Origin: Macrostomum hystrix
Taxonomy: Eukaryota; Platyhelminthes; Macrostomidae
Direction of reading: 5' to 3'
NCBI GenBank assembly: GCA_950097015.1
Contig: CATNEN010000008.1
Coordinates: 806,001-870,000, forward strand
Length of the DNA: 64,000 nucleotides
Shown: piece after piece, positions 1-12,600 of the stretch
Layout of the letters: every line of letters begins with the position of its first letter
How positions within the stretch are numbered: the stretch's first letter is position 1
Notes under the pieces: model-generated
The model's input: the letters and a program-made list of their open reading frames with translations, nothing else
What the model was told of the DNA's origin: nothing
The model's database searches: none
Program-made: the position numbers and the translations under genes

Positions 1-151
1 GTAATGAATTATTCAGATTAATTAGTTAATTACATGAGACATACGACTCCGACATCCATAGAATGGTCTGGGAGGGTGAGAAGTTAACGGACAATCTGAG
101 AGGAAAAATCACAAATAAAATAAAAACTAACCCAAATCTAACAATTAGGAG

Positions 152-1655
152 ACCACTTCTTTCCTGGAAATCAATCCCACTTCTTTCCTAGAAACCAATC
201 CCAATTCTTACCTGGAAATCAATCCAACTTCTTACCTGGAAAACAATCACACTTCTTTCCTAGATATCCATCCCACTTCTTACCTGAAAACCAAGTCCAC
301 TTCTTACCTGGAAATCAATCCTGCTTCTTTCCTGGAAACAATCCCACTTCTTTCCTGGAAACCAATCCCACTTCTTTCCTGGAAACAAATCCCACTTCTT
401 TCCTGGAAACCAATCCCACTTCTTTCCAAGAAATCAATCCCACTTCTTACCTATACCTGGAAATCAATTCCACTTCTTTCCAGGAAATCAATCCCAATTC
501 TATCCTGGAAATCAATTCCACTTCTTTCCAGGAAATCAATCCCAATTCTTTCCTGGAAATCAATTCCACTTCTTTTCAGGAAATCAATCCCAATTCTTTC
601 CTGGAAATCAATTCCACTTCTTTCCAGGAAATCAATCCTACTTCTATCCTGGAATTCAATCCCACTTCTTACCTGGAAACCAATCCCAATTCTTACCTGG
701 AAATCAATCCCACTTCTTTCCTGGAAAACAATCACACTTCTTTCCAAGAAATCAATCCCACTTCTTACCTATACCTGGAAATCTATTCCACTTCTGTCCA
801 GGAAATCGATCCTACTTCTATCCTGGAAATCAATCTTACTTCTTTCCAGGAAATCAATCCTTCTTCTTTCCTGGAATTCAATCCCACTTCTTACCTGGAA
901 ATCAATCCCAATTCTTACCTAGAAATTAATTTAACTTCTTACCTGGAAAACAATCACACTTCTTTCCTAGAAATCCATCCCACTTCTTACCTGAAAACCA
1001 AGTCCACTTCTTACCTGTAAATCAATCCCGCTTCTTTCCTGGAAATCAATCCCACTTTTTCCTGGAAACCAATCCCACTTCTTTCCTGGAAATCAATCCC
1101 ACTTGTATCCTGGAAATCAATCTTACTTCTTTCTAGGAAATCAATCCTACTTCTTTCCTGGAATTCGATCACTCTTCTTACCTGGTAATCAATCCAAATT
1201 TGTTACCTGGAAATCAATCCCGCTTTTTTCCTGGAAAACAATGCCACTTCGTACCTGGAAATTAATCTTACTTCGTTCCTGGAAATCAATCCCACTTCTT
1301 TCCTAGAAAACAATGCCCCTTCTTACCTGAAAACCAACTCCACTTCTTACCTGGAAATTAATCCCACTTGTATCCTGGAAATCAATCCCACTTCTTTCTT
1401 GGAAATCAATTCCACTTCTTTCCAGGAAATCAATCCCACTCCTTTCTTGGAAATCAATTCCACTTCTTTCCAGGAAATCAATCCCACTTCTTACCTATAC
1501 CTGGAAATCAATGCCACTTCTTACCTGGAAATCAATCCCGATTCTTTCCTGGAAAACAACGCCACTTCGTACCTGGAAATTAATCTCACTTCTTTCCTGG
1601 AAATCAATCCCAATTCTACCTGGAAACCAATCATACTTCTTACATATTATTCTAC
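152..1655. repeat. 24-bp minisatellite (array 1)
   Basis: About 60 degenerate tandem units with a period near 24 bp, built on TGGAAATCAATCCCACTTCT followed by TTCC or TACC. Units vary by substitutions and small indels. Because 24 is divisible by three, stop-free frames appear on both strands; these are composition artefacts. The 151 bases before the array hold nothing recognisable. Confidence 0.93.
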
Positions 1656-2442
1656 AATTCACCTCTAGCCTAGGCACCTGATGAGCAACTCCGATTCTAT
1701 TTTCAGCTCATTTTGTGTGTGTCACTTGTATCACAAATTAAACGGCTACAAACAGCAAAACTAAAATAGTAATTTTCTACTCATAGCCTCAAAGGCAAAG
1801 AAAATAAAAATGTCGGAAACTATTAGGGTTAAACAGATGTTTCAATTTTCTCAGGGCAAGCACAAATTATAACGCATTGAACGAAAAAAAACAGGAAAGG
1901 TAGCAGAAACTCAGTCCGAATGTACTAATTCACTGACAACTGTTCGGCTCGATTTTTTTACAATACGATAAATACAGGTGTCGCTGGGATGCATTTTTGT
2001 AAAGAAAACCCGTTTAGTCCTAATTGCGTAGCGAAATCCGTCATGTAATAATAGCTTGTTTTGACAGAAGTTGTGCGAAAACATCATCTAGTTTCCACCT
2101 CGAGGCCTTACCAAAATATTGCCTCACTATTCAATGCTGAAACAGCTTCGAATGCTTAATCAACGTATTAGGCAGCTAATTATCCTGTCCCAGGTGGTTG
2201 GGACAACTTGACAGCATTTGCCCCAATGCCCGTCTATCTTTCAGCTGCCTGCCGCTCTGGTTGGTCGGTCACAGAGGCCAGCCAACCGCATCCTGAGCAT
2301 CTCTCAGACTCCCCAACTCAGCCGGAAAACACGCTGAGAATTTATTTTTTTGCCGACTGAAAATTAGCAGCCAGACAGAAAAAAACTAAAAAGCCACTCG
2401 GCCTCTGTTACTCAGCGGACTGGGGGAACACTCTGAGGAGCC
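1656..2442. other. Intergenic, presumed 5' region of the nuclear receptor gene
   Basis: No coding exon, RNA gene or repeat family is recognised here. The last 200 bases become GC-richer towards the receptor start and presumably contain its promoter and 5' UTR. I see no clear TATA box. Confidence 0.4.
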
Positions 2443-3678
2443 ATGATGATGCTGAATGCAACTTCGTCGGCCAGGCTGCAGCAGCAGCAGCAGCAGCCGC
2501 CACCGTGCTGCGCCATCTGTCGAACGGTGGGCGCCTCTCAGCACTACGGAGTGCTGACATGCTCCGCCTGCATGAACTTCTTCCGCCGCACGGTGACGGA
2601 GAACCTCAAGTATCACTGCCTGGACGGCGGCTCCTGCATCGTGGCCGGCGCCGAGAATCGAACCAAATGCCGACAGTGCCGCTGGGCCCGCTGCCTGCAG
2701 ATGGGCATGAAGCCGGAGTGCATCGGTGGGCCGCAGCACCATCACGGCTATTCCTCTTCTACTGGGTCGTCTGCGTCGTCCTCTTCTATCTCGCCACATC
2801 AGCTCAGCAGTCATCATCACCTTCACCACCATCATCAGCGCCAGCCTCTGCGACGGACGTCCGACTTTCGGTCACTGGCATTCCCGCCAGCGCTGCCGTC
2901 GCAGCACCTGCCGCCGCCTCCGCCGATGCTAGCCCTCCCGATGCCGCTTCATTTAAAGCAGCAGCAGCCGCTGCTGTCGCCACCGCCGCCAATGCAGCTC
3001 GAGCAGGAGCAGTATCAGACGGATCAACTGTACTCCGATCCGTACCTGTATCACCTGTCCAGCATCGACATTCGCTCTCATCAGCCAGTTTCACCGCATT
3101 CGTCATCTTCGTCGATCGCCAACGGCACGGCCTCAGAGAGCCCGACTAGGCTTCACGTCGACACCTGGCTGGGTCTGATCGACGCTTTCGTTGCGGAGCT
3201 GATTCGCTGGTGCAAGGACCTCTCCGGCTTCTGCAACCTCCGCTCGGCCGACCAGTCGGCTCTGATCCGAGCTAATGGCACAAAACTTTTGTGCCTGCAG
3301 GTGCTGTGCAACTCGCTGCCGTACCAAGGCCGGCTGAGGTTCTGCTCCGGAGTCAGCCTGCAGCAGTTCGACTCGGGCTTCTGCTCCCGGCGCCTGTTCA
3401 AGCGCCTGGTTTCTCTGTGCCAGTTCGCGACAGACATGCGACTCGGCTATGCTGAGCTGCTGCTGCTGAGGCCAATTTTCCTGCTCGACCCACCTGGCCA
3501 CCTGCAGCTGGCGGGTCTGGCTCAGGTTCGCGACCTGCAGACCGGCTTCCTGGCACAGCTCGCGCGCATCTGCCCCAGCCCGCAGCGACGTGAGCAGATG
3601 CTCGTGCTCAACAGGGAGCTGGGAGATTGCTGGCACCTCATACTTGAGCACATCGAGGCGCTGATGTCACCCGCCTGA
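2443..3678 (+). CDS. Nuclear receptor with atypical P-box (single exon)
   Basis: A 411-residue ligand-regulated transcription factor of the nuclear receptor superfamily. The two-finger C4 DNA-binding domain spans residues 23-93, with zinc cysteines C23/C26/C40/C43 and C59/C65/C76/C79 and a typical GM box. The P-box region reads CSACMNFFRR rather than the usual CEGCKGFFRR, so half-site preference cannot be assumed. Residues 94-235 are a low-complexity His/Ser/Pro/Gln hinge. Residues 240-405 carry a ligand-binding-domain pattern, including the helix 3-5 region (WCKDLSGFCNL..DQSALI). A clear AF-2 helix is not obvious. A six-Gln run lies near the N terminus. The start is the first of three ATG-type codons (Met1-3). 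There are no introns, unlike most neighbours, so a retroposed origin is possible. Subfamily not assigned. Confidence 0.9.
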   Translation: MMMLNATSSARLQQQQQQPPPCCAICRTVGASQHYGVLTCSACMNFFRRTVTENLKYHCLDGGSCIVAGAENRTKCRQCRWARCLQMGMKPECIGGPQHHHGYSSSTGSSASSSSISPHQLSSHHHLHHHHQRQPLRRTSDFRSLAFPPALPSQHLPPPPPMLALPMPLHLKQQQPLLSPPPPMQLEQEQYQTDQLYSDPYLYHLSSIDIRSHQPVSPHSSSSSIANGTASESPTRLHVDTWLGLIDAFVAELIRWCKDLSGFCNLRSADQSALIRANGTKLLCLQVLCNSLPYQGRLRFCSGVSLQQFDSGFCSRRLFKRLVSLCQFATDMRLGYAELLLLRPIFLLDPPGHLQLAGLAQVRDLQTGFLAQLARICPSPQRREQMLVLNRELGDCWHLILEHIEALMSPA

Positions 3679-6116
3679 GAGATCAATGCAGAATGCTCTC
3701 TAGTTTACTAATTTCGCTTGCGAGTCCTCCGCTTCGAAGGATCATTGTTACGAGACGTTGATTTCCTAATTTTGTACATTAAGTAAAAATCTCGCGAAAA
3801 ATAACCACTCGACTTGGCCGGGTATCTACCGGCTATCACTGCCCTATCTGTTTTGCTAAATGTTGTCTCTCAAAAACCTTTTCCGATTTTAAATAATCGG
3901 AGTTCATAACGCGCCCAATTTGTTGTCAAAATAGCCCATAGCCCGTCGGTCTTGCTTTGTTGTTCGACGCCGCTTATAGTTCTCAGCAGCCCCGAGTTCA
4001 TCAATGGCTGAGACATCAGTTGTTGATGCCCGAAAATGACGCACTTTGAGGCACGCGTTGTCCGTGACTTGCTTAGAAACCATTCCACGCTTGTTAACAA
4101 TGCGCTGTCTCTACACCTAATGCTTCATTTCTACTGTTCTGCACATTGTTTTTCTTTCTCGTAAAGCGATAAAATATACTACAAGGCAAGCCGTATTCAA
4201 TGTCTATGGCCAAATCCCCATTGAACCAGATCTTTCCCACTCTGTTTTATTATTTGACCAGGTAAACTCGCAGAATGAGGAGGACCTGATGAGGCCTTGC
4301 TTGCTCAAGCTGGGAACTGAGCGGAGCTGGAATTGCTTGACCTTGTCTCCCAATCCAATCTGCGCTCCTCATCCTCACAGTTCCGATCCCCTTGTTTTTC
4401 ACCCTCGTCCCCTCGTCTAAGCTGCTCAGTCAACTCGAGGTTGAGGGGGGTAGCACGGGACAGTCGTGTTTATGCTGCTCCAGAGTAGAAAAAAATGCAA
4501 CACAACTCGGCGCCGCACAGCGTGTTGCCCCAATCTCCCCAGCAAGCCCATCCGAGTTGGAACTCCGAGTGTACGCTTATAACCCCCGACCGTGAGCCCC
4601 GATGCTTTTAGGAGAATCAGATCCCCCTTCCTTGGGATTAAAATCCCGAAGAGGATTTTTTCCTTCTTAAAGATTATTTTTTCGTCTCCAACAACAGCTT
4701 TTCCCTCGGGTTTTACTATTCCATTTTGAGCCGTTTGTAACAAGCAGTGTTTTCCATTCGTTCTTTGGCTTTTGCAGCTCTCAGCTTGTTAGTTGTGTCT
4801 CGCCGAGACTAGACCTCATTAATTAGTCCCTGAGTAAGCTCAAGCATAGTTTCTTGTTTTCTCTACTCAACTCAGTCTCACCTTGCATGGGATTTTTAGC
4901 TACAAGACAAAGCTTGGCTTGCATTGGAATTAAACACAAGAAAGAATTAGCTGATTACAAATAAATGAGTCGATTATTCAACTAAGGCCTCCACAAACAT
5001 TTGGGTCGCCTGTTGAATAAGGTAGTGGCTTCTTGAGAAAATCTGCAAATGCACTTTTCTAGAGTTTGGTACCTTTGTCTTCGTAAATAATAAAGTGACT
5101 TTAGCTATTCATTAGCCTCATTGGCGACATCTCCAGTCGCTGCTCTCCTGCGTAGAAAATTCTTCTCACTTGCCAGTTTTGAGTCGCAGCTCATAACAGC
5201 CTGGACAGAAAAGTCCTTAGCCAGAGAAATTCATTTTGAAGGTAAAACTGAATGCGTGAAAACACAAAGAAGTGACAGAAAGGGAGACGAGAGCAGTCCA
5301 GCAATGTTTAGTTGGAATTCATTTTCACATTTGCGTGTCATAACCAAGCCCAATGCCCTGCTTGCCTCCGCATCCCGCAAATTCACCACTTGTCTCTTCA
5401 TCTTCTTGACTATTTCTTCCACGTTGCCAAATTTCTGATAATAAATAAGAACTGTCTAGACACATCGGCTTTCTGTTAAAAAGTATAACGAATAACCTGA
5501 CCATGCTCCGGTACCCATGCAAGACGTAAGGAGTCGGCAATCATTATTTTTTATATCTGACAAAATGGTATGTGAAGTTTGAAGTTTGCCGCCAACTGTT
5601 ATGCTAGAGATTTCAATCAGCTCTCTTTATTAACTATTCATCACCAAGATTGCATTTTCAATTTTAAATGAAAATGAATTGATAGAAATTTTCCCTAGAA
5701 CCTGGGAGCAGCAATCAAAACATATTGTCTGAATACAAGTGGCTGAATATTGTCTAACTCGAATTTTGTGAGTTTCAAACATAATCAGCAATTTTTGCCA
5801 ATTATTAAAATAACGCTGGACAGACCAATCTTTAACGTAGAAAGTAACGAGGATCGTTTATTAGGCCTTTCAAAAAAGATTTGTATTTTAAACACTCCGT
5901 CACTTCTTTAACTTCGTTGGCTAAGTGCAAACTAAGTGCGTAACTTTATGACTGCACTGCAGACTGCTGTGTTCAAATCTAGCTTTAACAGGTAACCTGT
6001 TACTAGCACTGTGCTGCATAATCCTAGCTTCTAATATGCGTTTGAAAGTGTGCTGCTGCCTTGGAAATTTCTGTGAAATAAAGAGATCCCAGTTTTCTGT
6101 TATAACATTTTCCCTC
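3679..6116. other. Intergenic, no gene seen
   Basis: Between the nuclear receptor and SINE A1. Both strands contain only short frames without recognisable domains or convincing splice-flanked exons. No canonical AATAAA is found close behind the receptor stop. Confidence 0.4.
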
Positions 6117-6458
6117 AAGTGGTGCAATGGCCGAGCGGTTTTGCCTCTCGCCCCAAGGTCCCTGAGCTCGATTCCGTGACAAAGCCACATTCATTTGGAG
6201 CGCAGCCGCGGAGAGAAGGCTTGGGGGCTTGTGCAAATTACGCCTTGAGGGCCAACCTCCAAGGTACAGTGAAAGTGTACACTGCCTGAGTATGAGAAAG
6301 TCAGGGCAGACGTACACACCTGTAAGTGTGCGCCAGAGTACAGTATCTGTGTGCGTGTGTGCTCAGGAGTCAGCAGGAATGGGCAGAACTGCCTCCTCGC
6401 TGGCTGCAGGTCTAGTGTCACCAAATGATGTGTCATTGCCCGTAGCCCTCCTGTAAAC
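6117..6458 (+). mobile_element. SINE family A, copy A1
   Basis: A tRNA-headed retroposon. The head has a box A-like GGCCGAGCGG and a box B-like GAGCTCGATTCC. The body shares long stretches (CTCCAAGG, ACAGTGAAAGTGTACACTGCCTGA, GTGTGTGCTCAGGAGTCAGC, GATGTGTCATTGCCCGTAGCCCTCCTGTAA) with six other copies in this window. It lies just downstream of the guanylate cyclase stop, on the opposite strand. Confidence 0.85.
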
Positions 6459-6577
6459 GGTCTTTGCTATCCTACATTACAAAATGTACTTGTAATTATG
6501 ATTTACGTATAAAAAGGTGTTCAAAAAAATAAAAAGCTAAAAAAACTTAATGCGAATTGTTTCAGCTCAGTTCGATT

Positions 6578-6606
6578 TTAAGCTTTGGCCTCGCCATTAG
6601 CTTGAA

Positions 6607-6643
<37 letters not shown>

Positions 6644-9600
6644 ACCAGGCGTTGGAGTGGCGTTCTCGGACATCCGGGATGTGGCCCTGCTGTTCGCGAT
6701 CTCGTCCCAGCGCTCGCCAGTGACGGACTGATTGCCCGACACATTGGTGTCCATCTTGCGCCTCTCGCGCTCCAGAGCGCTGACGAACTTCGACACCTGA
6801 GGATTGTCGCGCTCTCCGCGGCCCTCGATGAAGTAGGTCTTCACATTGTTGGACTGGACCAATTCGAAATGTTGATTTCTAGTTAATAAATGAATCCCAA
6901 AAGATGCAGAGAGGGATACAGATCCCATTCAACTTACACCGGCTTATTAGTGAACATGCACTTACACAGGTGTACGTATGCTCTTGTACGAGTATCATTA
7001 GTGAACCGCATTCATGGAAGGAGCCTTTAGCTACTTAGTGAGAGTAGTCCCGAAATGGAATCCGGTATCAAAAAAATGTTTTTTCCTTAATGGCTCAAAT
7101 GACGCATTACTGAAGATGTCTTTGTCATTTCCTGCCTGCTCTCTCGGCGGTAATCTATTTTAGTCAGCCAGACAAACTGCACTAAAATGTCTCTTAGAGT
7201 TCGCTAGTAAACCTGACTGTCTGACTCATTTTCAGTTAATCGCCTTATGACCATTGTTAAAGGTAGTCAATATCAAGAAGAAACCGGGGGTTGCTGCCCC
7301 AACCATGCAATAATTTATTAATTAATTAATGCAAGGCCCGACAGCAGGTATGAGCGCACCTTGAACTGAATCTCCTTGCCCTCGGCAAAGTTGTACACAG
7401 CGTACTTCTCCAGCTTCTTTCTAGTTGTCTCGCTGATGTGCAGTCGCATTGGCTGAAATGGAGCGAGAGCATGTGTTCCAGCAATCTATCAACTAAACAA
7501 CTCGCTGTTCAATATTGAGTGCTGATGACCCTGTCTAATAGGACAAGCATCGAGGAGTAGACAGCAATTCAATCATCTGCTTCTTAATTTAGTTTAATGA
7601 CGTCGCTTCGCTCAGGAGAAGTAACTTAATTATTCACTGTGCAGACAAACTAAATCAATAGGAATATTTCAGCCCGGCTTCTCAGTCAGCATGCTCATTG
7701 TCATAAATAATCTTGAAATAATGAATTGAATGCATTCAAACGCTATGCAAAGCAGGTGCACAACCGGTAGTTAGTTATTTAACCCGGATTTTGCTTAAAA
7801 ACTAGAATTTACGTAATTTTTTATGGAGACGGCACTGTCTGCAGACCAACGTAGACAGGGGGCTGAGTGGTTCAGCGGCTAGCGTCGCTGCCTCGCACTC
7901 CAATGGACGCTAGTTCGATTCTCCCTTCAAGTCGCGATTAATTTCGGGACTTGTTGGAGGGTTTGGACAGTAGCGACCGGCGGAGGTGCACCATATTTCG
8001 TGCAATCCAAGCTTGAAATAATAGCTTCGCTCCTACCTTCTGTGTGCCTGTTCTGCGTTGTGTGAGTTGTGTGCGTTGGCGCTGGGGCGTGAGGCCTTGC
8101 GGGGGGTGGCTGGAGGGCGGGTGTACACCACCGCGCGCTTTCTGGATTTCCGTCAGCGCGATTGGATAAGTGTATACTCATCACCCGGCCCCCCTGAGGA
8201 CTGATTTCTTATCAGACTTCCGCCCCGGCTTGGTCTGCTCTGTGCATGTGGGGCTGGGGTGGGGGGCACTGCTGCCTATTCTGGGTGCCTCCTGCCCTCC
8301 CCGGCTGGTCTGTGCTGCTGTGTGTGGTGCCTGCTCAGGGGAGGCGGCGCGATGGGCGCTAAGCGCCTAGTTCGCCGGTCTGGGGGTGTGCCGCTCCGTC
8401 GCTTGTGCAACAAGTGCCCCGGGCCCCCCTGCAAATAGATAGAGACCAACGTAGACAATAACAAATTCAAATCTATACAGAGCTCAGGTCGAATCTCCAA
8501 CGCTCTCACCGTTCCATCCGACTCCATCCTGGAGGCTGTGTTGACAGTGTCTCCAAACAGGCAGTAGCGGGGCATCTTCAGGCCCACAATACCAGCCACA
8601 ACCAAGCCAGAGTGAGCGCCTGAAAACATACGGAGTGAAAGTGAGTAACGAGTAACGAGTTTCTTAACAGCAGAGAGACCACGCTCTCTCTCTGATTCAG
8701 AGAGAATCAGAATCACCATTATCGTGAAAGTCCACCATGTCAATCAAAATTTTCCGCCCTTTACGATGAGCTAACTTTCAAAGCCGTCGAATCATATTGG
8801 TGGTTTATGCCCTCAGACACAACAACGAGAATCGTTATATGTCTCGCCGATGTTTTGTCTTTCTGGAAGTTGTTTCATCGGATTGAGCGGAAAAAATTAG
8901 TCCGTGTTCTGGATTTTCATGTTGATTGGTTGAATATTTTAGAAGGTACAGAAAAAAATGTGGGTATTTGAAATGATACGAGTAGCAGGGGATGGCTTTA
9001 TAAGATATCTGAGTATATAGAATTCAAAACACTCGATCCTCGTTCAAAATCTGTTCTGTAATTTTTATCCCGCCGGTATCCAGTTGAGCAAAAATACAAT
9101 GTCTTTTTAGTAAAAAATCCTGTCGAAAGCACCAATGTAAAATCACAGTGAATTGTATGTAGGAGAAAACAGTTGGAGCTATTGTGCTGTTGTTGGTTCT
9201 CGTTCTACAGAGCTTTGACATGATTTTTGCATACTGATTGCACTGAAGCCCCCAGGACTGAGCTGCTGTCCTTATCCATGACCCGATCAGCCCAGCGCTC
9301 AGTGCTTCAAGTGTCTCAGCGCTGAGTTCTAAATCAGTGGCACCGTGATTTGCGTCTGTGAGATTACTCAGATGCTTGGGTGCCGATTAGCTGTTCCGAA
9401 AAAACTATCAAGGAACAGTGAATGCCCGCCAGAGAAAAAAATTATATAGGGCCTGTTGGCCCAAACAGCACCCTGTTTGACGCGCGATGAAACAAATGTG
9501 AGCTGGTTCCTTCCGGTTTGCTGCTGTTGCGATGGTTGTTCATGCCGTTAACTGGTCGTTCTTTAATACTCGTAGTTTAAGGCAGGCCTGATTTTGTACA

Positions 9601-12600
9601 GTCCAAATACTGCTTTGCCAGGAAAATATAACTCAAAGAGGACATTCAGTAGCCCAATATTTTTTCATTGCACTCGATTAGTTTAAAAGAGATTGAATAT
9701 GCCTTTAAGCTAAGCACAGCAGTTGTCTTTCTGCGGATTAGCATAGTCAAATTTCTATTTTTGGTAAACTGATTCCTTGGTCGCTAAAACGGATAAAAAA
9801 CTGTAGTTTTATTTTTTTGTTGTTTAAATTAAATTAAATATTGTTCTAACAAAAGGAGATTAAGAAAGACAGCAGAATGCAACACGGAAATGTCCGATTT
9901 AAACGGGTCAGCTTCAGCTCACCGGCTTTTGTCGCTTTTAAGCTTTCAAGTCGGTTTTGATTCCCAATGGAAAAGGCTGCTTACACTCGAGAATTGTGCT
10001 CGTAAGCTTCATTTTTAATGAGTCTCTTTCAAACCAGATAAGCCACGGCTAAATATATCAGACTAGGGTGCGTAAACAGAGCCTTGTTACAAGCCTGGCT
10101 CCCTAGGGAACACGCAGCGAACCTGTCATTCATCACTGCTTCTAAGGCATCCTTCTCGACTAAGTAGGCATGGCTGGAGAGCAGCGACACACACACATAT
10201 TTGTTTTAATGCTTTTGTATCTTTATAACAAATCGAAAAGAAGAAACCTCGTGGCTTACCAACGCGGATTCTCAGGTGCGGCGTCTGGCCAGTAGGGTCC
10301 AAGCACTTCACAATGTTCTTGATCATGTCCAGGCCCATTTCAGCCACGAAGGCGGCGTGAAACTTTGTTACCGTCGGACAGCCGGACACAATCATGTAGG
10401 CGTCACCAATGGTCTCCACCTTGTACACCTTGTGCTTCTCTGTCAGCTCGTCAAACACCGAGTACATACCATTGAGCATGTCAACAACCTGCAGCGGCTG
10501 CAGGCGCGAGCTGATGTTAGTAAAGCCGACAACGTCACTAAACAGCACGGTGACGTCCTCGAAGGTCTCACAGGTGTCGATGGCGCTGACGCCGCTGCGT
10601 AGGCGCTCGGCGACGCCCTTCGGTATCATCTGGTAGAGCAGCTCGTCTGTGCGCTTCATCTCTTCGTCCAGCTTGCGCATCGACTCCTCGAGCTGCCGCG
10701 ACTTTTCCTCTTCCTGGAATCAGGCATGATGGCGCGACTTTGCTCCCACTCAATCGATCCAAAATAGGCTTTTAGTCAGTGATAGCTACTTAAAGAAGCA
10801 GCCAAGGCAGACCGCCAACAGAGCTCATCTAAACATTGTTGTCTCTTCAACACAGCGTCAGTAAGGCTGCAGAAAGTCCTCTAGTAGTAGCAATGCTGAT
10901 AATTAAAGTTCACGCCAAGCTCAGATATTGCCTCTCCCGAAAATCAGAGAGTTTTCATCAAGTGATGCCTACTTGCTTAGCTGATCTCCCTGCCCCAACA
11001 CGGGGACAACATGGACCAACACAGGTACAGCATTAGTTATTACACCTAGGGCCAGGTGTACATCCAGTTGAACAGCCGCAGCTATTGGGCAGAACTTCCA
11101 AAGACTGTGTACAACTGTTCAGTCCATGGACTGGGGACCGCTACAGCCACCAAAATTTAAACCCCCAGCGATGCTGGTACCCATTTCTCAGCTGGGTGCA
11201 CAGAAGTACTTCGAAATTAAGTGTCTTGCTCAAGGACAACTGTTTCCATTACGCTGCGATTCGAACTCCGGACCTCTCGGTCAGCTCCCTTACCGCTTCA
11301 AGAGCCTCTTTGAGCTCGGCTGACTGCTGATCGCCGGCTAGAACGAGGTCGCGGCTCGAGTCGTGCATGCTGAGGTCGTTGATAAACAGCCGAGGTTAGG
11401 CCATCACCGAAACGTCGCGCATTCTGTAAAAGTACATTCTCATTTTTGTGCAAGTTTATCGAATGAGAACTTTTCTACGCTTGAACCGTGGATACCCCGC
11501 AATAAACTGAAAAAAACACTGTAAAATAACACCGTCACTGACATTGGCGTGCCGAGGAAAACAATGGCGTCCCACTGGTCCATGTACTTCATCTGGCCCC
11601 GAAACTTCACCGCGTTCGAGGCAACGCTGGACACGCGCTTGCGACTGCCCTCATCTGCGTCGTTAGGAGCGGTTAAGAAATGTACTTTTCAATCTATCAT
11701 AGGTCATCTACGTCTGGAATATCTATAAGGATAAAAAGAACAATACTTTCTAGGTGATTTTTCTTCTCTTAGAAATTTTGATTGGCCTTCATCCTGTAAA
11801 AATCTAATTAGCGAAGGTGCTGATTCAACTTACCTCGCTTCTTCTTGCCATCCTTCTTTTCAACAACAGCAATCTCGAATACATTGTTTGTGTGCAGCAT
11901 CACCTGTTTGGACAAATTTAAGGTCATGTAACTCGCGAGGTAACAATTTTAATGCAGCATTTGGGATTTAACACTCGATTTAAAGAAACTGGAAAAATAA
12001 TCCAAATAAATAGTTTCCAAATAATTATAATAGTCTGTGAATAGAAGAAACTTGGACCAAGTATTAGGCGCTATTGTTTTATAAAGTTCCTGGTGATCCA
12101 GGTCAACTTACCGCATCCCATGTGAAGTCAATGAGCGGCCGGATCAGCATGAACACCTCGTTCATTAGCGAGCCCTGAATGCCCGGCACCGCCTGCTGCG
12201 TGGCCCGACCGCACTTGACCACCTTGAGGCCCCGGTTGAAGACAATGTTGAAGGGAAACACCTCGAAGAAAACTTCCGACGGCACGGGCATGTGGTCGTC
12301 GCGTGCGTCGTAGCTCTTGTTATCGAACTGGAGTCGCATCACGTAGTTCCACACGCTCTCCTCGTGGTTCTCGCTAACCATCTCAACGGCCAACTTCGTC
12401 GAAAAGTACACTTTAGCAATCTCAATGATCATGCCCTGTACGTAATTGATGAAGCCGACTCGCCGAGTTCGGTACTGCAGAGTGATGCCAGTTCGGCTCT
12501 CGTTCACGCAGAAGAATGATGGCGGCTTCAGCTTGGGATAAGTGAAGCGGAGGTACTCGTGAAGGTTGTCGAGGCCGTTGAGGAAGTCGCGCAGGTCTCT

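Noticed and set aside
451-1677. Open frames of 60-98 residues in the first array
   Set aside because: Artefacts of a 24-bp period divisible by three; no start context, domain or conservation signal.
11396-11398. Alternative genetic code explaining the TAA
   Set aside because: TAA also ends the cyclase itself, and other genes here end in TAA, TAG or TGA as normal stops.
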